Positions 25,301-39,628 of a DNA stretch of 64,000 nt are shown one piece after another. The first letter of the stretch is position 1. Every line of letters starts with the position of its first letter. This DNA is from Mesaphorura yosii (Eukaryota > Arthropoda > Collembola > Poduromorpha > Tullbergiidae). The position numbers were made by a program, and so were the translations under genes. The notes beneath the pieces were generated by a model that worked only from the letters and a program-made list of their open reading frames with translations, was not told where the DNA came from and made no database searches. Location of the stretch: assembly GCA_009869945.1 (NCBI GenBank), contig WIXG01000288.1, positions 37,641 to 101,640 on the forward strand, written 5' to 3'.

Positions 25301-27303
25301 TGTTTTCATCCTTTGGGTGTGGCTTTTGCAGGCAGGGCAATAATCTTAACCCCACCAAATAAGATGAAGGAGAAAGTTTCGTGGTTGGTGTGTTTCATTT
25401 TCCAAGAAAGAAATCATCTGGCCTTTCACCATGTTTCCCCAAATTTGGCAGAGAAAACGAATGTTATTCGGGATTGTATTTTGTATTTATTGAAGAAAAA
25501 GTCATTCCCTTCTCCGGGAAGATGATAGGAAATCATGGGCTCCTAATTTACCAATTTCGTTTGATACATAAAACTGAGGTCATTATTCGGAATTGGAAGG
25601 TTTGAAGTAGATTGGAATCGGAGAAGAGCAAATAGAAAGGACGTTCGGAAATGTAAGCTCCTGGGCTTTCCTCTTATCATTACTGCGTAATAGCACGACA
25701 TTTGTGAATTTCCGGACGTGTATTGGTCGCATCCAATCCGCAGGAGTGAATGGAAGTTTGAGTAGAGTTTCAGAATATTTACAACTGATTTATTTTCCGT
25801 TCAAATTATAGTTGAAATGGTTTGCATACATTCAGCCATGCAGTAGGCAAAATTTGGTTCCATGTAGCTGCGCCTAGCCAATAGTCTCCTTAAATTTGAT
25901 TAACTAATGTGACTATCGAGTAAATTATATACGATTATAGTATTATTCCATCTTTAAATTAGTTTGATTGTTTTGCTCTTACACAATTTCATCTTTTCAA
26001 TAAACAGCATGTTTTCACTGACAAAACACTTACATGTGATTGGGGCAACTTGAGAACGGATGTGCACACAGTTGACATTCTGCCATCATGACAAGCGTCA
26101 CTTATTTCATTAACGGAAAGAGTCCACAATTGTACGGTACTTCCCTTGCTAATTGTTCTGTTGCATTTCATTTGGATGAATATTTGATTCGCAGGCAGCT
26201 TCACAATTATTCACTTCAAGCAGCAGCAACGTGTCGACTTTTCACTCAAATGACTCAATTTAGCTGGGCCATGGCGTGGCGGAAGGGGAAAGGACACAAA
26301 AGACGATAAGAATGACGCACTTGTTGTTATGGCTATCAGTGCGCCCGCCACACTGAAAATGTTCTGGGTGAGTTAGATTATTTTACTTACTACTATTACA
26401 ATGGTAATGTAATATAACACCTTAATGATACTAAATGAGAGTCAATCATGAGGTCGTCTAATTTTTTCCTGAATAATGTGTCGTGATCACTTACTCGACT
26501 CGACTTCATTGGGTGGCGCGCGGCTGGGACGTGGATGTGGTCACTGTTGACAATGGGACATACGCGCAGATATCATCTCATGTACGCGTGTACACAGAGT
26601 GGCATGGCATTCCACATTCGCATTTGCAATGAGATACTTTTAAAATTAAAAGGTTACATTAATAGACTTCATTATGTAGTGTTTATGTGTAGCAGGAACT
26701 CGATGACAGGTAAATGTACAAATTGCCTTTTGTTTACTTCTCCCAGCGTCTATCGGGCTGGAATGAGACGGCTGAACATTCAAAGAATATCGAATTACAT
26801 CGGATGATAGTGCTCAAGCACAGCACGGCGCAGCATCAACGCGAGTCAATGAAAGGATGTGCCGAAGCAGGATTCTTTCTCTGCCCTTCCGATTTCGTTC
26901 TCTTTCCCCTTTCCCTTTGGCAGGTTCGGATAAAGATTGTGACTTACCTTTTTATCCCCTCTTGCTTTTAAGTCTCTCTTCTACGATGCTCATGTAATCC
27001 AACAAGGTTACTTATCGCTAAGACTACTTGACGTCAGTATAAGTATGAACTGGCAGCCGAGTGTAAGTGTTAATTAGAACTAAATTCCTAATTATCGCGC
27101 AATTTCTGTATGCAGTGCTTAATAAAGACGAGGGATAACGTTATGTTAATAATGAGAGAAGCTCACAAGGTTTTGCAATATGTCCATTTAGTGAATTTCA
27201 GTGGTAATGCATTACTTTCTCCTTCTGACTCTTAATCGCGCGACTTAGAACCTATCCACTCGGGGCATCGAGCAGCGAGCGAATAGCCGTAACGCGTAAC
27301 ACA
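19341..27303. other. 8 kb region without recognisable genes between the SLC7 gene and Hmx
   Basis: Both flanking genes end here (convergent). Open frames are short, not conserved-looking, and lack consistent splice partners. I see imperfect GAT-rich simple sequence around 24201-24222 and no transposon ends or coding remnants. It may contain distal regulatory elements of Hmx, but that is inferred only from the gene's developmental class. Confidence 0.5.
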
Positions 27304-30300
27304 CTAGACTAATGACGAAATTTGCTGCTGCGGTGTCGGGCGAATTGACGTAATGACCGCTGGAGAAGAGTTGGCATTAAGTGAATTGGAATGTGAGACG
27401 GCAAACTGCTGGTAATACGACAGTGGGTACGAACTCGACAGGCTTTGGTGGTTCGGGTTCGATGTTGGTGTGGAGTTGGCCGAGTCCGGCTGTTGAGACT
27501 GTTGCTGGACTGCAGGATGATGTGACTCGTGGTAGAGGATCGGAACCCGCACAAGACGCTGCGCAGCGTGAGCCATGTTGGCGGCTTCCAACTCTGCTGC
27601 GACTTGACGCTTCCACTTATTTCGTCTATTTTGAAACCATATTTTGACCTAAACCAAAAACAAACGAATGGGTCAAAGTCAGCAACCGAATACGCCTGCA
27701 TTCATAGCCATTCGAGGAACGCGACTAATTAAGTCTTGTAACTTATACATTTGTTATCTTGTAATACTATGCAAATTCCACGAGTCAACGGCAAAGCGAA
27801 AAGTTCATGCTAATTTTGTCCTGCCACTTTTAATTAGTACTCGAACATTCGTCTCAGGCTTGATGATGTGAGCTCGGGTTTCGCTTTCAGAAATTCAACC
27901 TGACCCTGAAAGTGCGACGACTTCTACAGTTGAACCAGTCAATTTCTACAAAACAAACTTTCGATTTTGCACTTGGCATAACCTTACCGACGAGGACACG
28001 GAATTTTATTGGCGTTAAGAAATCGAATATTTCGCAAAAACCAGCCACTAAAAGTAATGAGACAAACGAGAATACGATTCCCTACAGTTCAAGTCGAATG
28101 TTTTACATTGTGACCGTGAGTCATTTCTAAGAAACCCTGGGAAAACTTTCGCAAACACGGTGAGACAGACAAATACTCAAACTCCAATAAAAGAAAAACA
28201 TTAGTCTTAATCGACGTTTGTCTAGGCGCAATTACTGTTGTAATTATAATTAAACATTGAGGAGAAGTGAGCAAGCTGTGAGACAGGATGGCTGGCAAAA
28301 TCACTGCAGCTTATGTGAGGAAAATGTTCCAACGGAGACGAACGTAGCTGTCTCTTCAGAGCATGCGAAACGGAGGAGGCTTGAGCTATTGCATGACCTC
28401 AATGCGACACTACAAGACAATGAAATCGGAGACTAGCTGACCTGTGTTTCTGTCAAGTGTAAAGACGCAGCGAGTCCAGCTCTCTCCGAGCTGGACAAGT
28501 ATCTTTTCACGTCGAATGTCGACTCTAGCTGGAAAACTTGACTCCTCGAGAAGACGGTGCGCGTCTTCTTCTTCCTCTTGCTCACGCTACCGACTCCGTT
28601 CCCATTGCCATTATTGTTACCGCTGCTGCTGTTGTTATGGCCCCCTGAGGCCTCCGTGGTGCTGGCTCCGCCATTGCTGCTTCGTCCGCTGTTGCTTCCA
28701 CCGCCAGTGCCATTATTGGAATTGGCGCTTGTATTTAACGTACTTATAGCACGCAAGCTTTTATGATGGTGGTGATGATTTCCGTTTGGAGTTCCTTGTG
28801 GAGTAGTCGGACAAGAAGATATGTTATTGTTATTGCTCGTGATATTCCTAAGCCTTGACCCGCCGCCTTCCTTGTCCTCCATCTCTGATTCGTACTCGTC
28901 GTTCCCATCGTCGCTCTCGAGCTCCTGCCGGTGATGATGGTGGCGGTGGAGATATTGATCTTGGAGCACCTTACTGATGCTGTGGTGCTGATGGGATTGC
29001 TGCGAGTTAATTCGCACATCAATTATGGAACTCGTGCGTGAATCGGGACGACTATCTGAAGATGAGCCGCTTATAGCAGTTTCGGTCGGAGATTTGTCCT
29101 CTTGTGCTAAAATGCATAAAAAAAATCTGGCCAATATGAAACGACGGAGCACTGCAAGCAATTTAAGCACTTAGCCTACGCAAAGCAAACTCCGAAGGCT
29201 TACCCAAGGGTCGAAAGATTGTTCCTTGGTGAGCTGGTGGAGGTGACTTGGACAAATGGTTGGAGTTGGAAAGAGTCAGCGGATTGGCCAATGTCGACCA
29301 GGGATACCAGCACGAGGCGGCTGCGGCAGCGGCTGACCGCTGAAACTCAGATGCACCATACAAACTCAGTAGTGCCGCCGAGTGCTGGGGAGTAAATGCA
29401 AGTGGCGCGACCAGACCCAACCTGTAAATGACGGATAATTAAAGGACCGCTGACGCAGGTTTTCACATTTGTTCTATTTTTCATTTTTTTGGCGAGACGT
29501 TTAAGTTGCGAGAACGAATGAAATCATTTACCAGAATCATCCGGCACGGTACGATTATTAGTGTTATGAGTACTTAAAAGTTTAATCCATTGAGTTCTGT
29601 TTAAAGTATGGAACCTCTAATCCTCATTCTCTGCAGCGTACTGTTATTGCAGTGAACTAGTGAATGAGCAGATTATAATCCTTATTATTGCTTTCGTCTT
29701 AAGTCTTCATCGTTTTACACTGCAGTCAGCAGTCAGCGTAATAATGCCGAGCACCGGATGAAATTTGCAACTGTAAGACGAGAGCGAATCCATACATTGA
29801 ACTCCAAATAGTTAATCATACTGCTTTTCTGATAATGAATTTTCTAAGTAAGTGCTTTTCGCACAATGCAAGCGCTATTCCAAATACAAGCAGGAGCACC
29901 TTGTAAATCGTAGTAGAGAGTATCAATTCAGACAATATAAATTAAAAGCGAAAGCACAGAAGCATTTGAGACAAATTTCACTCATTCGGATCGCCTCCTT
30001 TACTTTGTCGTAAATAAAAGTCAATGCCACCACAATTTTAATGATAACAAAGACATTGACTTTAAATTAAGACCGTCAGCTCAGCATAGTGTAAAATGCC
30101 GTAAAATATTTGCTCACCTTGCCAGAATTGACGCATCCTGTGATACGAGTGACTCAGGATTTGTTTTTCCAGCCGCCGATGGTGAGTATTGAGTAAGCAA
30201 ATGCTGATGGTGCGAGTGCAGTGCCTGATGATTGTGAAAATTGGAAAAATGTTGTTGTGCTGCTTTATGATTGGCAGCAGTTGACGCGAGAATGCTTGCG

Positions 30301-30458
30301 ATGGAAAATGGGGAGATTTTGGAGCCGACGCTGATGTTGTTATTATTGCTGATGGAATTGTGGTTAGACGGACTCGGACTCCTTGTCACATGGATGGGAC
30401 TTCCGCATGAATTGCTGGAGTCAGAATGGTGGTCCGCACGCGGTTGTTCACGAGGCAT
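27304..30458 (-). CDS. Hmx: Hmx (H6/Nkx5) homeobox transcription factor
   Basis: Four exons (minus strand): 30458-30118, 29421-29204, 29106-28442, 27648-27304; 522 residues. The homeodomain (about residues 365-424) reads [40 protein letters not shown], then [18 protein letters not shown]. It is followed by [20 protein letters not shown], the tail typical of Hmx proteins. An intron splits the homeodomain between positions 44 and 45. Hmx proteins specify sensory and neural cell types and bind CAAGTG-type sites in the nucleus. FSIASIL at residues 51-57 resembles the eh1 Groucho-binding motif, suggesting repressor activity. Between these lie long His, Asn, Gly and Ser homopolymer tracts and an acidic patch. 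The ATG at 30458 (MPREQPR) was chosen because the upstream in-frame extension to 30608 has unrelated composition. Confidence 0.96.
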
Positions 30459-33400
30459 TTTGATACAAATCCTTAAGTCGCTACTGTATTGAGACAATTT
30501 TACGAATGCAGTTCCGGTGATAGCTGAACACAATCGACTTGCTAGCCCGTGGCAGTCACAAACGAGGGGAATTGTTTTGAATTCAATACTTTCGACTCGA
30601 TGGCACAATTCAGTTAACTACTCAATTATCACTTTCTTTTGAACACTTGATTCCACTTGCATTTGTCCATTTAAACGAGACTGTCGAGAGCTAAAAAATC
30701 ACGAGAATTTCCGAGGCAATGTTGAGACACGCTCTTGCTCGCTCTTGAATTAATTTTGCACTGATACTCAACTTATTCTGCGTTTGTTATTTTGATGATG
30801 CAGAAAACAAAACGAAGAATCGCAAGTGGCAAGTCTCGTCACACGTCACGTATTATGTACACACACAAATCATATTTCTTCCAAAACATTCAACTCAACT
30901 CCGTCCTCAACAAGATTGTCAATGCTGGCTTTATCGAACTATGAACACTTGTTTTCTCTAACTTCTATCGAAGGCTTCGAATAAGAATTGCATTGGCGAT
31001 CACTTCGTAATGATAATGCATATTTCGTCACTGCTTTGATGGAAAGCACGTTGCCTTGCATAGACGGCTGACTTGAGAACGACTCTATCGCCCTTCTTTA
31101 CCTCGTACATGTTGAGGATCAAGGCTTGGTTTTTAATTTGCAAATGCCACGGTTGGATCCGACGAGGCGCTTTAATTGCGACTCATATCACTTTTACGGA
31201 GCAACGCTACAATCAGACAACTGGTCTCAACTCACTCTGAATTCAACAGAACACTGAATGAAGTCTCGATTGGCTCCTTTGTCTTTGACGAGACTCTTTG
31301 GGGTGTTCACTACGTACCTCCTCGGAAGGAATTATTTCTTGCGCTGCTCTTCCGATCAGTGGTACTTAAAACTCATGCGGTAACAGGCGCACAGGCAAGA
31401 GACGCTGGAGTATGATTGGGAAATGAGACGCTCGCGTTACGAAAGTCTCACATGGTGGAGAAGTAATTTGTACGTGAAGATTGAAGCCTTGGAGCTCGGT
31501 AGTTAGTTAAATAGAGTACGGTTTAGTGTTGTGTGCACGGATACGGCATGGAAGCATTGTTGGATAATAAAGAGGTTTGAAACCTCACAATCCCACATAG
31601 GAAAAAACGAAAGCATTGAGTGGATGCGCAACCCCATCATCGCATCGCCTTGCCTAAACGTGTGTAGCAGTTGATCGTCTGCTCGTCCACCGTGCGCTTG
31701 GCATGAAACCGAACCAGCCTTGATTTTGGTGTGGCTGCTGCAGTGAAATATAGGAAAGAGCTGCGAACTAAACCTGTCTCTCCTTTTTCCCTATTGGTTT
31801 AAACGTCAAGACTAACAACGCTTTACTTCCTATTCAGTGACACACTTGTGGACATCCACGCCTATTTCAGCATAAAAAATATATCGACAATCCTCCTCGT
31901 CTCTTTTCCACTTCCAACGCACCGGTGGCACAGAACAGACAAGCGGAGCTCAACTTTCTCGGTTAAGTCGTACCGCATGAGACGTGCGTTCAATGTATGG
32001 AGCGATAGCACAGTATATTTCTCGTGCGATATCGCAATATTTGCTGAATCAACTGAATCCTGCTTTGTACGAATATTATGCTTTGCCGCTCTCTGCTTCC
32101 ATACCAACCTAACCATAACTGAATAATTATTGCGCAACTTATAAGCAATGATCACTATGAACATTATTATTGCGTTAATCTGTAAATCTGTAAAGTTAAC
32201 CACACGTTTTAAATTGGAGTTGATAATCAGTAGAGAATCAGAATTTCTCAGATTTGAGAAACAAATTCCATTTGGCGAGCAATTACTCAGTTCTCAAATA
32301 GAGGCTCCAAGATTTCAGGACTGATGAAACCTTCCGTACAGCTTCGATTCGAGCTCTCATGCTATCGTCGAGCAATGTAATTCGTGTAACGGCGATATTA
32401 CTCAAGGATCCATTTTATATTCTGACCATCAATTAGGAGAGCCAGAAGTTGTTTTCCTTTCGCATTTTTTGTTGTTGATGTTTCACAAAACTTCGTTTTT
32501 ATTTCTTTTTCTGTCTTTTTACTACCTTTTTGTCTGCCTCGCTCCAACACAACTCACGCAGCAATCCATTCAACCAATTCTTTCAAAAGTAACTGCTTCC
32601 AGTATTTTGTAGGTTTCCTCTTTCTTTTCAGAGTTTATTTTATTTCATAAACTCTTTTCTCTCTCGTGCTCTCTCGCAGTTGGAGTTGGACTCTCGTATT
32701 TCTGTCCGTACATTTTATATTGCATTCAATTTCACTAATGACTTCCACTTTTCCTTTCAGACGGCAATCACAAAAGTACAAACAGCACACACATGAGGGC
32801 TAAGTGACTCCAATGCTAGTTATCTGGAATCTGAAGTCAGGGAACGAAGGTCATTTCTTATAATAGTACTCATATAATTAGACAACCGAGGCAGGTGACC
32901 TGTGCGTGAACAAGCTCTACCTAAATACACACGACCAATATCTCAACATATCTCAGATGCCATGGAAATCGAAAGTGTTAAAAAGTTACATCAACGCGTC
33001 TCGCAAATGTTTACATTTAGGAACGCAATGACAGTATAATCGCTCTATACAGCAGAAGCTGTTACAAGCCATAAGTACCCTTTCAATTGAATCCGAATAG
33101 AAACAACTTTTACTTTCTGTGCACTGCAGCAATCCAACCACTTCCTCTTTCATTTCAATGTTCTGTGCCTCACTCAATTTTCACTTCCCAAAATTACTTG
33201 TTATATTTGTCTACCCTTTGTATGATGTGTGAGTTTGCATGAGCATGTGATGTGAGTATTTTCTTTGAATCAGACACATCAAACCACGGCAGGAAAATAT
33301 CTCATTCATCTCGTCCGTCCCTAAATACACTCGGCTTTATGCATACTTCACCATGTGTTGTTGGGATACAAAAGCAAGTACTCGATTCATTCCTCATTCA

Positions 33401-34674
33401 CAGCAAAACACTTTTTTACTCAACTGAATAATTGATCAATTTCAATCTCCACTTTTTTCAAAAGCTTTTCGTTCCTTTGCAAGGCAAAGTGGAGGAGCTG
33501 TTAATTCTGCTCAATCTTTTACTAACTTCAAATTTCATTTGAAAAAATACGTTCGTTTCACGCGCGTGCGTTTCTCTTGGGACAATTTGTGTGAAAGCAT
33601 TTAAGAGATTAAGAGCTCGTCTCATCTGGCGAAGTAATTGCTTGAAACATGCATGCATTTTGGAGCAGTGTCGAAAAGTCGCTACGCATGTTCATCTTCT
33701 GATAACTCATTGTAAACATTTAGCACAAACATTTCGCTTCTGAAAATGGGAAGGCAAAGCGAGTTATTTATCGCACGCAAATAATGAAAAATGATGACAT
33801 ATTCACTGTACTTAATTTAATATTCCAATTTGTGAAATTAATCCCTGCCCGTTCCTAGAATTATTGAGCGTAGGAACGGAGTCGGGTGTAAGTTGAAACC
33901 GGAGAGCTGCCTTTTATGCTGTACGCAACTTTGAAAGTTTAATAAAGTTTGTGCAAGGCTAACATAAAGGGTTGCCTATGAGCAGTCATCGCATGTCGTG
34001 TATTGTCTTTGGAAAATTATGAGCTGAATTATAATGAATAATACCGCCTGGCTATCTTTGGCAGAATGAAGCTAGTTATACAAGGCAAGCCAAGGGTTTT
34101 TGTTAAAGGTTCAATGAGGAGCGCACCAAGATCAGAGACTCTCATCAACCATCAACATGATCTCCCCCTTTGCTGTTGCTGCTGCGTGAACTCGAGCTTG
34201 CAGCGAAGGCATGACCCGGAATAAAATGAGATAATGATAATGAAAAGGTAAAAGTAGAGTGGATGTGCGATGTGATAGGGTTGTGCTACGCATTAAATGA
34301 TCAAAATCATGATGAGGTTGATGAGATAATACGAAGCCTGGGTAGTGTTCCAGTCTGCAGTGTGCGTTGCTTTGACTGAATAAGATTAGAAGCGCAAATT
34401 GACGTTGGAAACTTGATAGGAGAGTAGATTCCGAACCGTAAACAAGTAGTCGGTCTCACAATGTCAAGGCCTGCATAGCCTCAAATGAACGCCGAGAAAC
34501 TACGCAGGTATTAATTGAGTTTGCTTGAGCGCGGGTCCTTTAAACCAAATACTAGGCAGAGTCTAAATCCATGTTTATTTACCAAGAATTGCGCCAATTA
34601 AAAAGGGTATTACTCTGAGAAGATGTCCGATTCAGCCCATTTCAATCAAATAACGCACTCAGTTTCAGTTTAGT

Positions 34675-34707
34675 TTTATTTATGTGCCAAATGGACACAT
34701 AAATAAA
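34675..34707 (+). repeat. Perfect 12-bp inverted repeat
   Basis: TTTATTTATGTG (34675-34686) is the exact reverse complement of CACATAAATAAA (34696-34707), with a 9-nt spacer. No flanking target-site duplication is evident, so it is not demonstrably a transposon end. Confidence 0.85.
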
Positions 34708-37700
34708 CGATGGCCATTAATTCCGACCAGCAACCTTCGAAGGACCATCGAGAACGCATTTTGATTAAAAACCTCTACATGCTGGATTAGAGCTTGATTT
34801 CATAAACTCATCGGATTCACTCATATTTCCAATGGAACAAAAAAAATACAACAGACTGTTGGCAGAATATTTTACTCGATGACTCCAGATAGCCGTTAGC
34901 ATTTAATTTTAAATCGAATTTTCATTATTCCTGATTCAAAATAATTGAGGAAGACATGCATTGTGTCCACTTTTAGCATTTGTTAAGTCGAGAATAATCC
35001 GGACCAGAGTTTCATAACTCAAACACTCAAAAACAAATGAAATGTGAAACCTCCCTTTTCTTCTGGGAGATTTTTGTATGCAGAGTTCCTCGCGTTGTAA
35101 AATTAACACCATACGTTTAACAAAAGTGGACGTTTGTACGTACGAATTGAGCACAGTGGTTCGTTTGCTATTATCAAATTATAAAGCTTTATAAATAAAC
35201 TGAATGCAAAAAGCTTGAACCATTTGTGATTGTAGCAATTTTCCTGCCTGATTTCTCATATTTCACAACTGTGCTTCCAGTTTCTCTCTTCACTCTGGTG
35301 CACAGCTCCGAATGATTTGAATAGAGAATCTTTCTTTTGAATCCTCTAGTTTGATTCACAGAAGCCTCGGAATTATGTGGCGCAAAGACCGCCGCGTGTG
35401 ATACGCCCAGGCAAATAATGTCGTTCTCTGTCCTCTGTCATTAAAATAATATTATGTCAAATCAAGGAGTTGTAGTAAGGGCACAAAAATAGCCCACCCT
35501 CATCTTAACCTGACAACAGATAATAAAAATGTGGTGCTGATATTGTGGGAAGTCTATTCATGACAAATTCAATCATCACAGCCGCAGCCTGCGCCGCCGC
35601 CTTTATTCATTTCACTTGTAGTAATTTGTCACAAATGTGCTCGGAGCACGGATGAATACGAGTTCGATTCTTATCCAATCAATCTAAGATTTCAATTTAG
35701 ATTTGGGTGTGTTTGCAGTGCGTGTCATGTGTCAAGGGGAGAGTCTCACATTCGTATTGCATTGAATCGAATGTGTGTCAAATACCAAAGAAACGGAAAA
35801 TTGTCGCCCGAAAATATGTCTTCTTTATGAAATGTAAAATTACACCATTTTGTCCATTCTTTCCGGAACCGCATTTACACACAATACTCTTATGAATGCA
35901 TTTGTACTTTGTACTTCACCCTCATGTGAGTGTTTATGTTTGCTTGTACACTTTAATTTTCAATTTTGCTCTACAGACGGCTGTGGTTACTCCCGTGGGC
36001 TACAAAATCGCATGGAAATCACAAAATGTGTGAAGGATATAAATAAACTCGAGGGAAGATATAAAAATTCAACGGCCCGTCAGTGATTTTTTTCTGATTT
36101 GAGTAAATGAAAACATGAAACCTTCCCTCGTGTTTCATGCAACGCAATTTGGTTTACCTGGTTATTACACGAGCGTGGACACTTACAATTATGATGATTA
36201 TGGCTACTTTACGAAATGCGACCCATTGAACTTCTCTATTGAGAAATTTCCACACTTCAGCCATTCAGCTTAGTACGGGTCTGCAGTGCCAGCCACGGTT
36301 TGGGCAAAGTATACGTAAACCAAATCTGTAAAAGCTTGCCCATTGTTTTCTTCTGCTGACCCATTCATTCCGGAAATACAATAGCGTAAATAATAAGTTT
36401 TAAAAGGGACACAAGACAAGACTTGTGATGACGCGGATTACGATTCAGTGTTATGGAGTGTAGAGTCCGTGCTAAATACTACTTTGATATTTGTATTTAT
36501 CTTGACGGTTTAGAATTAAGTGAGGATGAAAATATTTCAACTCTCCTTAAAAGCTTTTCATAAAAACGTACGCGTACGCAATGAAATTCGCGTTGACCGA
36601 GGCCCAGACCATGACCGACGCAAGCAGTGTTAATTTCTCAAATTCTTTTCTATTGTACTCGCACCTTTCCATCACTCGAAACAATAATTTTAATGCTTGT
36701 TGAATAGTGAAGAGGATGACGGCTTTTAAGATGTCTATCAAAGTGTTTTGTTCGCGTGATGTAACCACAGCGGACAATATTTGATACCTTGCACATTCAT
36801 TTTGAACCACCAACATTCTATTATTACTCTTAATGGCCGGGATAATTCGAGGCGTGTACGGAGGTTGTATTCAGTTACAATTTGTTTTCTTGTCACCTGG
36901 ATGCCGGACCAGACCAAAGTCGGCCGAATTCCCTTCAATATTTTAAATTACGTAGCATTGTAACACTAAAACATTCTGTAACATTTTGTTCAAAAAATGA
37001 TTTCTTCCATCGCATCGCGTCGGCCGGAGCGATAAATTCGAGCATTCGAGTAAAACATTTATGAATTCTTCATGACGTACTCACTTAGACCAGCTTGCGA
37101 AGAAGAGGATTAAGGAGCAAAATGAAGGCACTCGTGTCTAAATAAGTGGAAGAAAGCTGCCGTAACAATGTTTGTACCGCCATTAATATTTATCCAAGCC
37201 GACTAATCTGAATAATTCGTCAAGCAATTGTGTCTTACAAGAAGGGCAGATTTGGCTGGCGCAACTTGCGTGTTAATACTCAAGTGTGTTTGGAATCTCG
37301 GCATCTTAAGCAGAGAAACACAAAAATTGGAACCTTAGAAGGGTCTAAATATTTCAGATGCCAGTCAGGAACTTAGAATATGAAAGCGGCAAAATGAACA
37401 ATCAAGCCCTTGGTTTCAGGAAAGCTGTGCTCTGGCCTTCCTTTTCAAGTGCATCAACCAAATATTTAGTGAGAGCTCTTACTTCGCATTTAATCAAGAT
37501 TGTAGCAACAATTGCGTTTGGAAATACGCACTATATCCCATTCCAAGACAAGAAGAGCTCAGTAAGATTGTTGTGCCGTCAGGTAGCATGAATATTCAAA
37601 TATGATGGGTTCCGCATGAGTGCGTCAGAAGGACTTACAACTGATCTGGAAAGATATGCGAAGATGATAGCTTTGAACCTCAAATTTTTTGTATTGTTAC

Positions 37701-39591
37701 AGCGCAAGCAGTTGAATGCTTCACAAACATGCGTTGTGCAACTTTCCAGCATACTTTTAGAGATGATCGTCTCATGATGTCGGTGAACCGAACCTGCTGC
37801 GTTTCTACAAATTCTAAATAGAAGACACGGTCGCTTGCTTTGTGGTTGTTTGTTTTGTCACGTCTACTGATTGGAGTTGAGCGTTTCGGACGGGCCGCTG
37901 AGAGATCCGACTTTGGACGGACGGCTGATGAGAAAAACAAAGCAAATATCTCGCGACAAGACAAAGCAGCATCGAACAACGCAATACATGCACACGGACT
38001 TTATGTTATCGATTACAATCAACAATGCACGCACTCCGCTTAGGCCGGTGAAAGCGGCTTCCCCCATTTGGTCCGAGTTGGGTCAAAAACTACAAGTAGC
38101 GCGCGCTTGTATTTAGTGTGAACTAATTCTTTAGCATTATCCCGCACGAACTCAAAGCCAAACGCAGGTTGTGGTGGCTTTTCGTCATGTTTGTCAAAAA
38201 GAAATGAGTTTTTAACTTTTAGATAATTAAACATATAAAATTCCTCTTATCACGCAAGTATTCAAACCTAAAACTATTTATTATGGTTCATACTGCACGA
38301 TATGTTCAACTTAACGCAAGTTAATAAGCCATTTACCATAAAACTGCTGTTCTACGTACATGTTTGGCGTGCCCGTTTGCGTGCTTCAGTACTATGAATT
38401 ATTGCCACAATTTATTATTGAGTAGAGTTACGGTCCAACTTTACTAAATTCATACTTCAATGTTAATTATCAGCAGTCTCATTTCATTAATCTTGTGGGC
38501 TCTTCATGTCACCGAACACGCTTTAGAGGCCTTGGCCGGAGAAGTTATGAATAATGAATTGGGCGGATGAAATTCTAAATGCTCCTCGTATCACTTTTCC
38601 CGAGAATATTCCGGGATCATTATATAATTACGGTAAAGTGGCTGCGAGTTAATTTTTTAGGATCATGTCAAATACACACGCAATTTGCTTTAACCAAATA
38701 GACACCAGCATTCTCCAGTTACAGACGAAATGCGATTAATTTCTAAGCTTTAAAAGAAGTTTTAGTGAAACCTTTTTGTAGTATTCGAGAACTAGAGTAA
38801 TGAACGTGAAGGTTTGGCTATCGGATTAAGAAAGTATTTTTCTGTTGTGAGGATGAGTCGAGCGTCTATTTTCCACGAAAGCGATGCTCCATTCTCAGCA
38901 TTTGATGCGTTACAAGTCAGTAGATAGTTTCTGGCAGCAGTGACGCTTACGAGTTTAAATCTGGCGGGAAGTTCCAAGACAGATTCCTTTTATCATTTTT
39001 ACACTTTCATTCTCCATCCGCCTTTTCATGCAGTGCGTTGTTTCGCGATTCCAGCCTCTGTAATCCATTCTGAGTGGGATGGCGATGAGGAAGCGTTATA
39101 ATAATAACTCTAGAGCTTTATAATGGCTTTACAATTTCCATCTCCAGTTTCGGATTCTGCCTCAAATGCCACTGTCAGCGGAATAACAGCTCTGATTCGA
39201 CTTTGGGATTTCTGATCGAAAGCTTATTTTTGCAATTGCATAAATTTGTCTACCATTCGAATGAGTTTCGAACGTTTGCTTACAGTTTTATTCTGAAGTG
39301 ATTGCGCTTCAGTCACAGCCTGAATATGATGCCAAAGGACAGCTTTCCTTCTTATCGCGTGGATTTACTTCAATATTTTGATTAAAAATCGAGCTGACTG
39401 AGTTCCGACTGGGCGGTTCGTAGGAGCGAGGCAGAAATGATCACGGTTTGACATGGTTTAATCAATCGCTTGCCGATTCCGAATCCTGTTTACTGCTTTG
39501 CGTCTCGTATGGCTTCATCTGCATGACTTGTGCCATAATGTGAGAGTGAATCATTTGCTCTCAAGCACCGCGATCGAGAGATTGGGAAAGA

Positions 39592-39628
39592 TATAAAAGT
39601 AATCATCAGCACAACTCGGCTCAGACTC
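39592..39628 (+). promoter_or_regulatory. Candidate orphan core promoter in the gene desert
   Basis: TATAAAAG at 39592-39599 is followed by TCAGAC at 39621-39626, one base from the initiator consensus TCAKTY. The putative start A (39623) lies 31 nt from the TATA box. No convincing coding exon follows on this strand for several kilobases. It could drive a noncoding or unrecognised transcript, or be chance. Confidence 0.3.

Noticed and set aside
28444-28766. Plus-strand open frames of 69-101 codons opposite Hmx exon 3
   Set aside because: They are antisense reads of the His/Asn/Gly/Ser-coding repeats and have no independent support.
31862-32203. 113-codon minus-strand open frame
   Set aside because: The composition looks random, with no family similarity and no neighbouring exons.
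35655-35685. GAGTTCGATTC resembling a tRNA B box
   Set aside because: No A box or cloverleaf could be formed around it.
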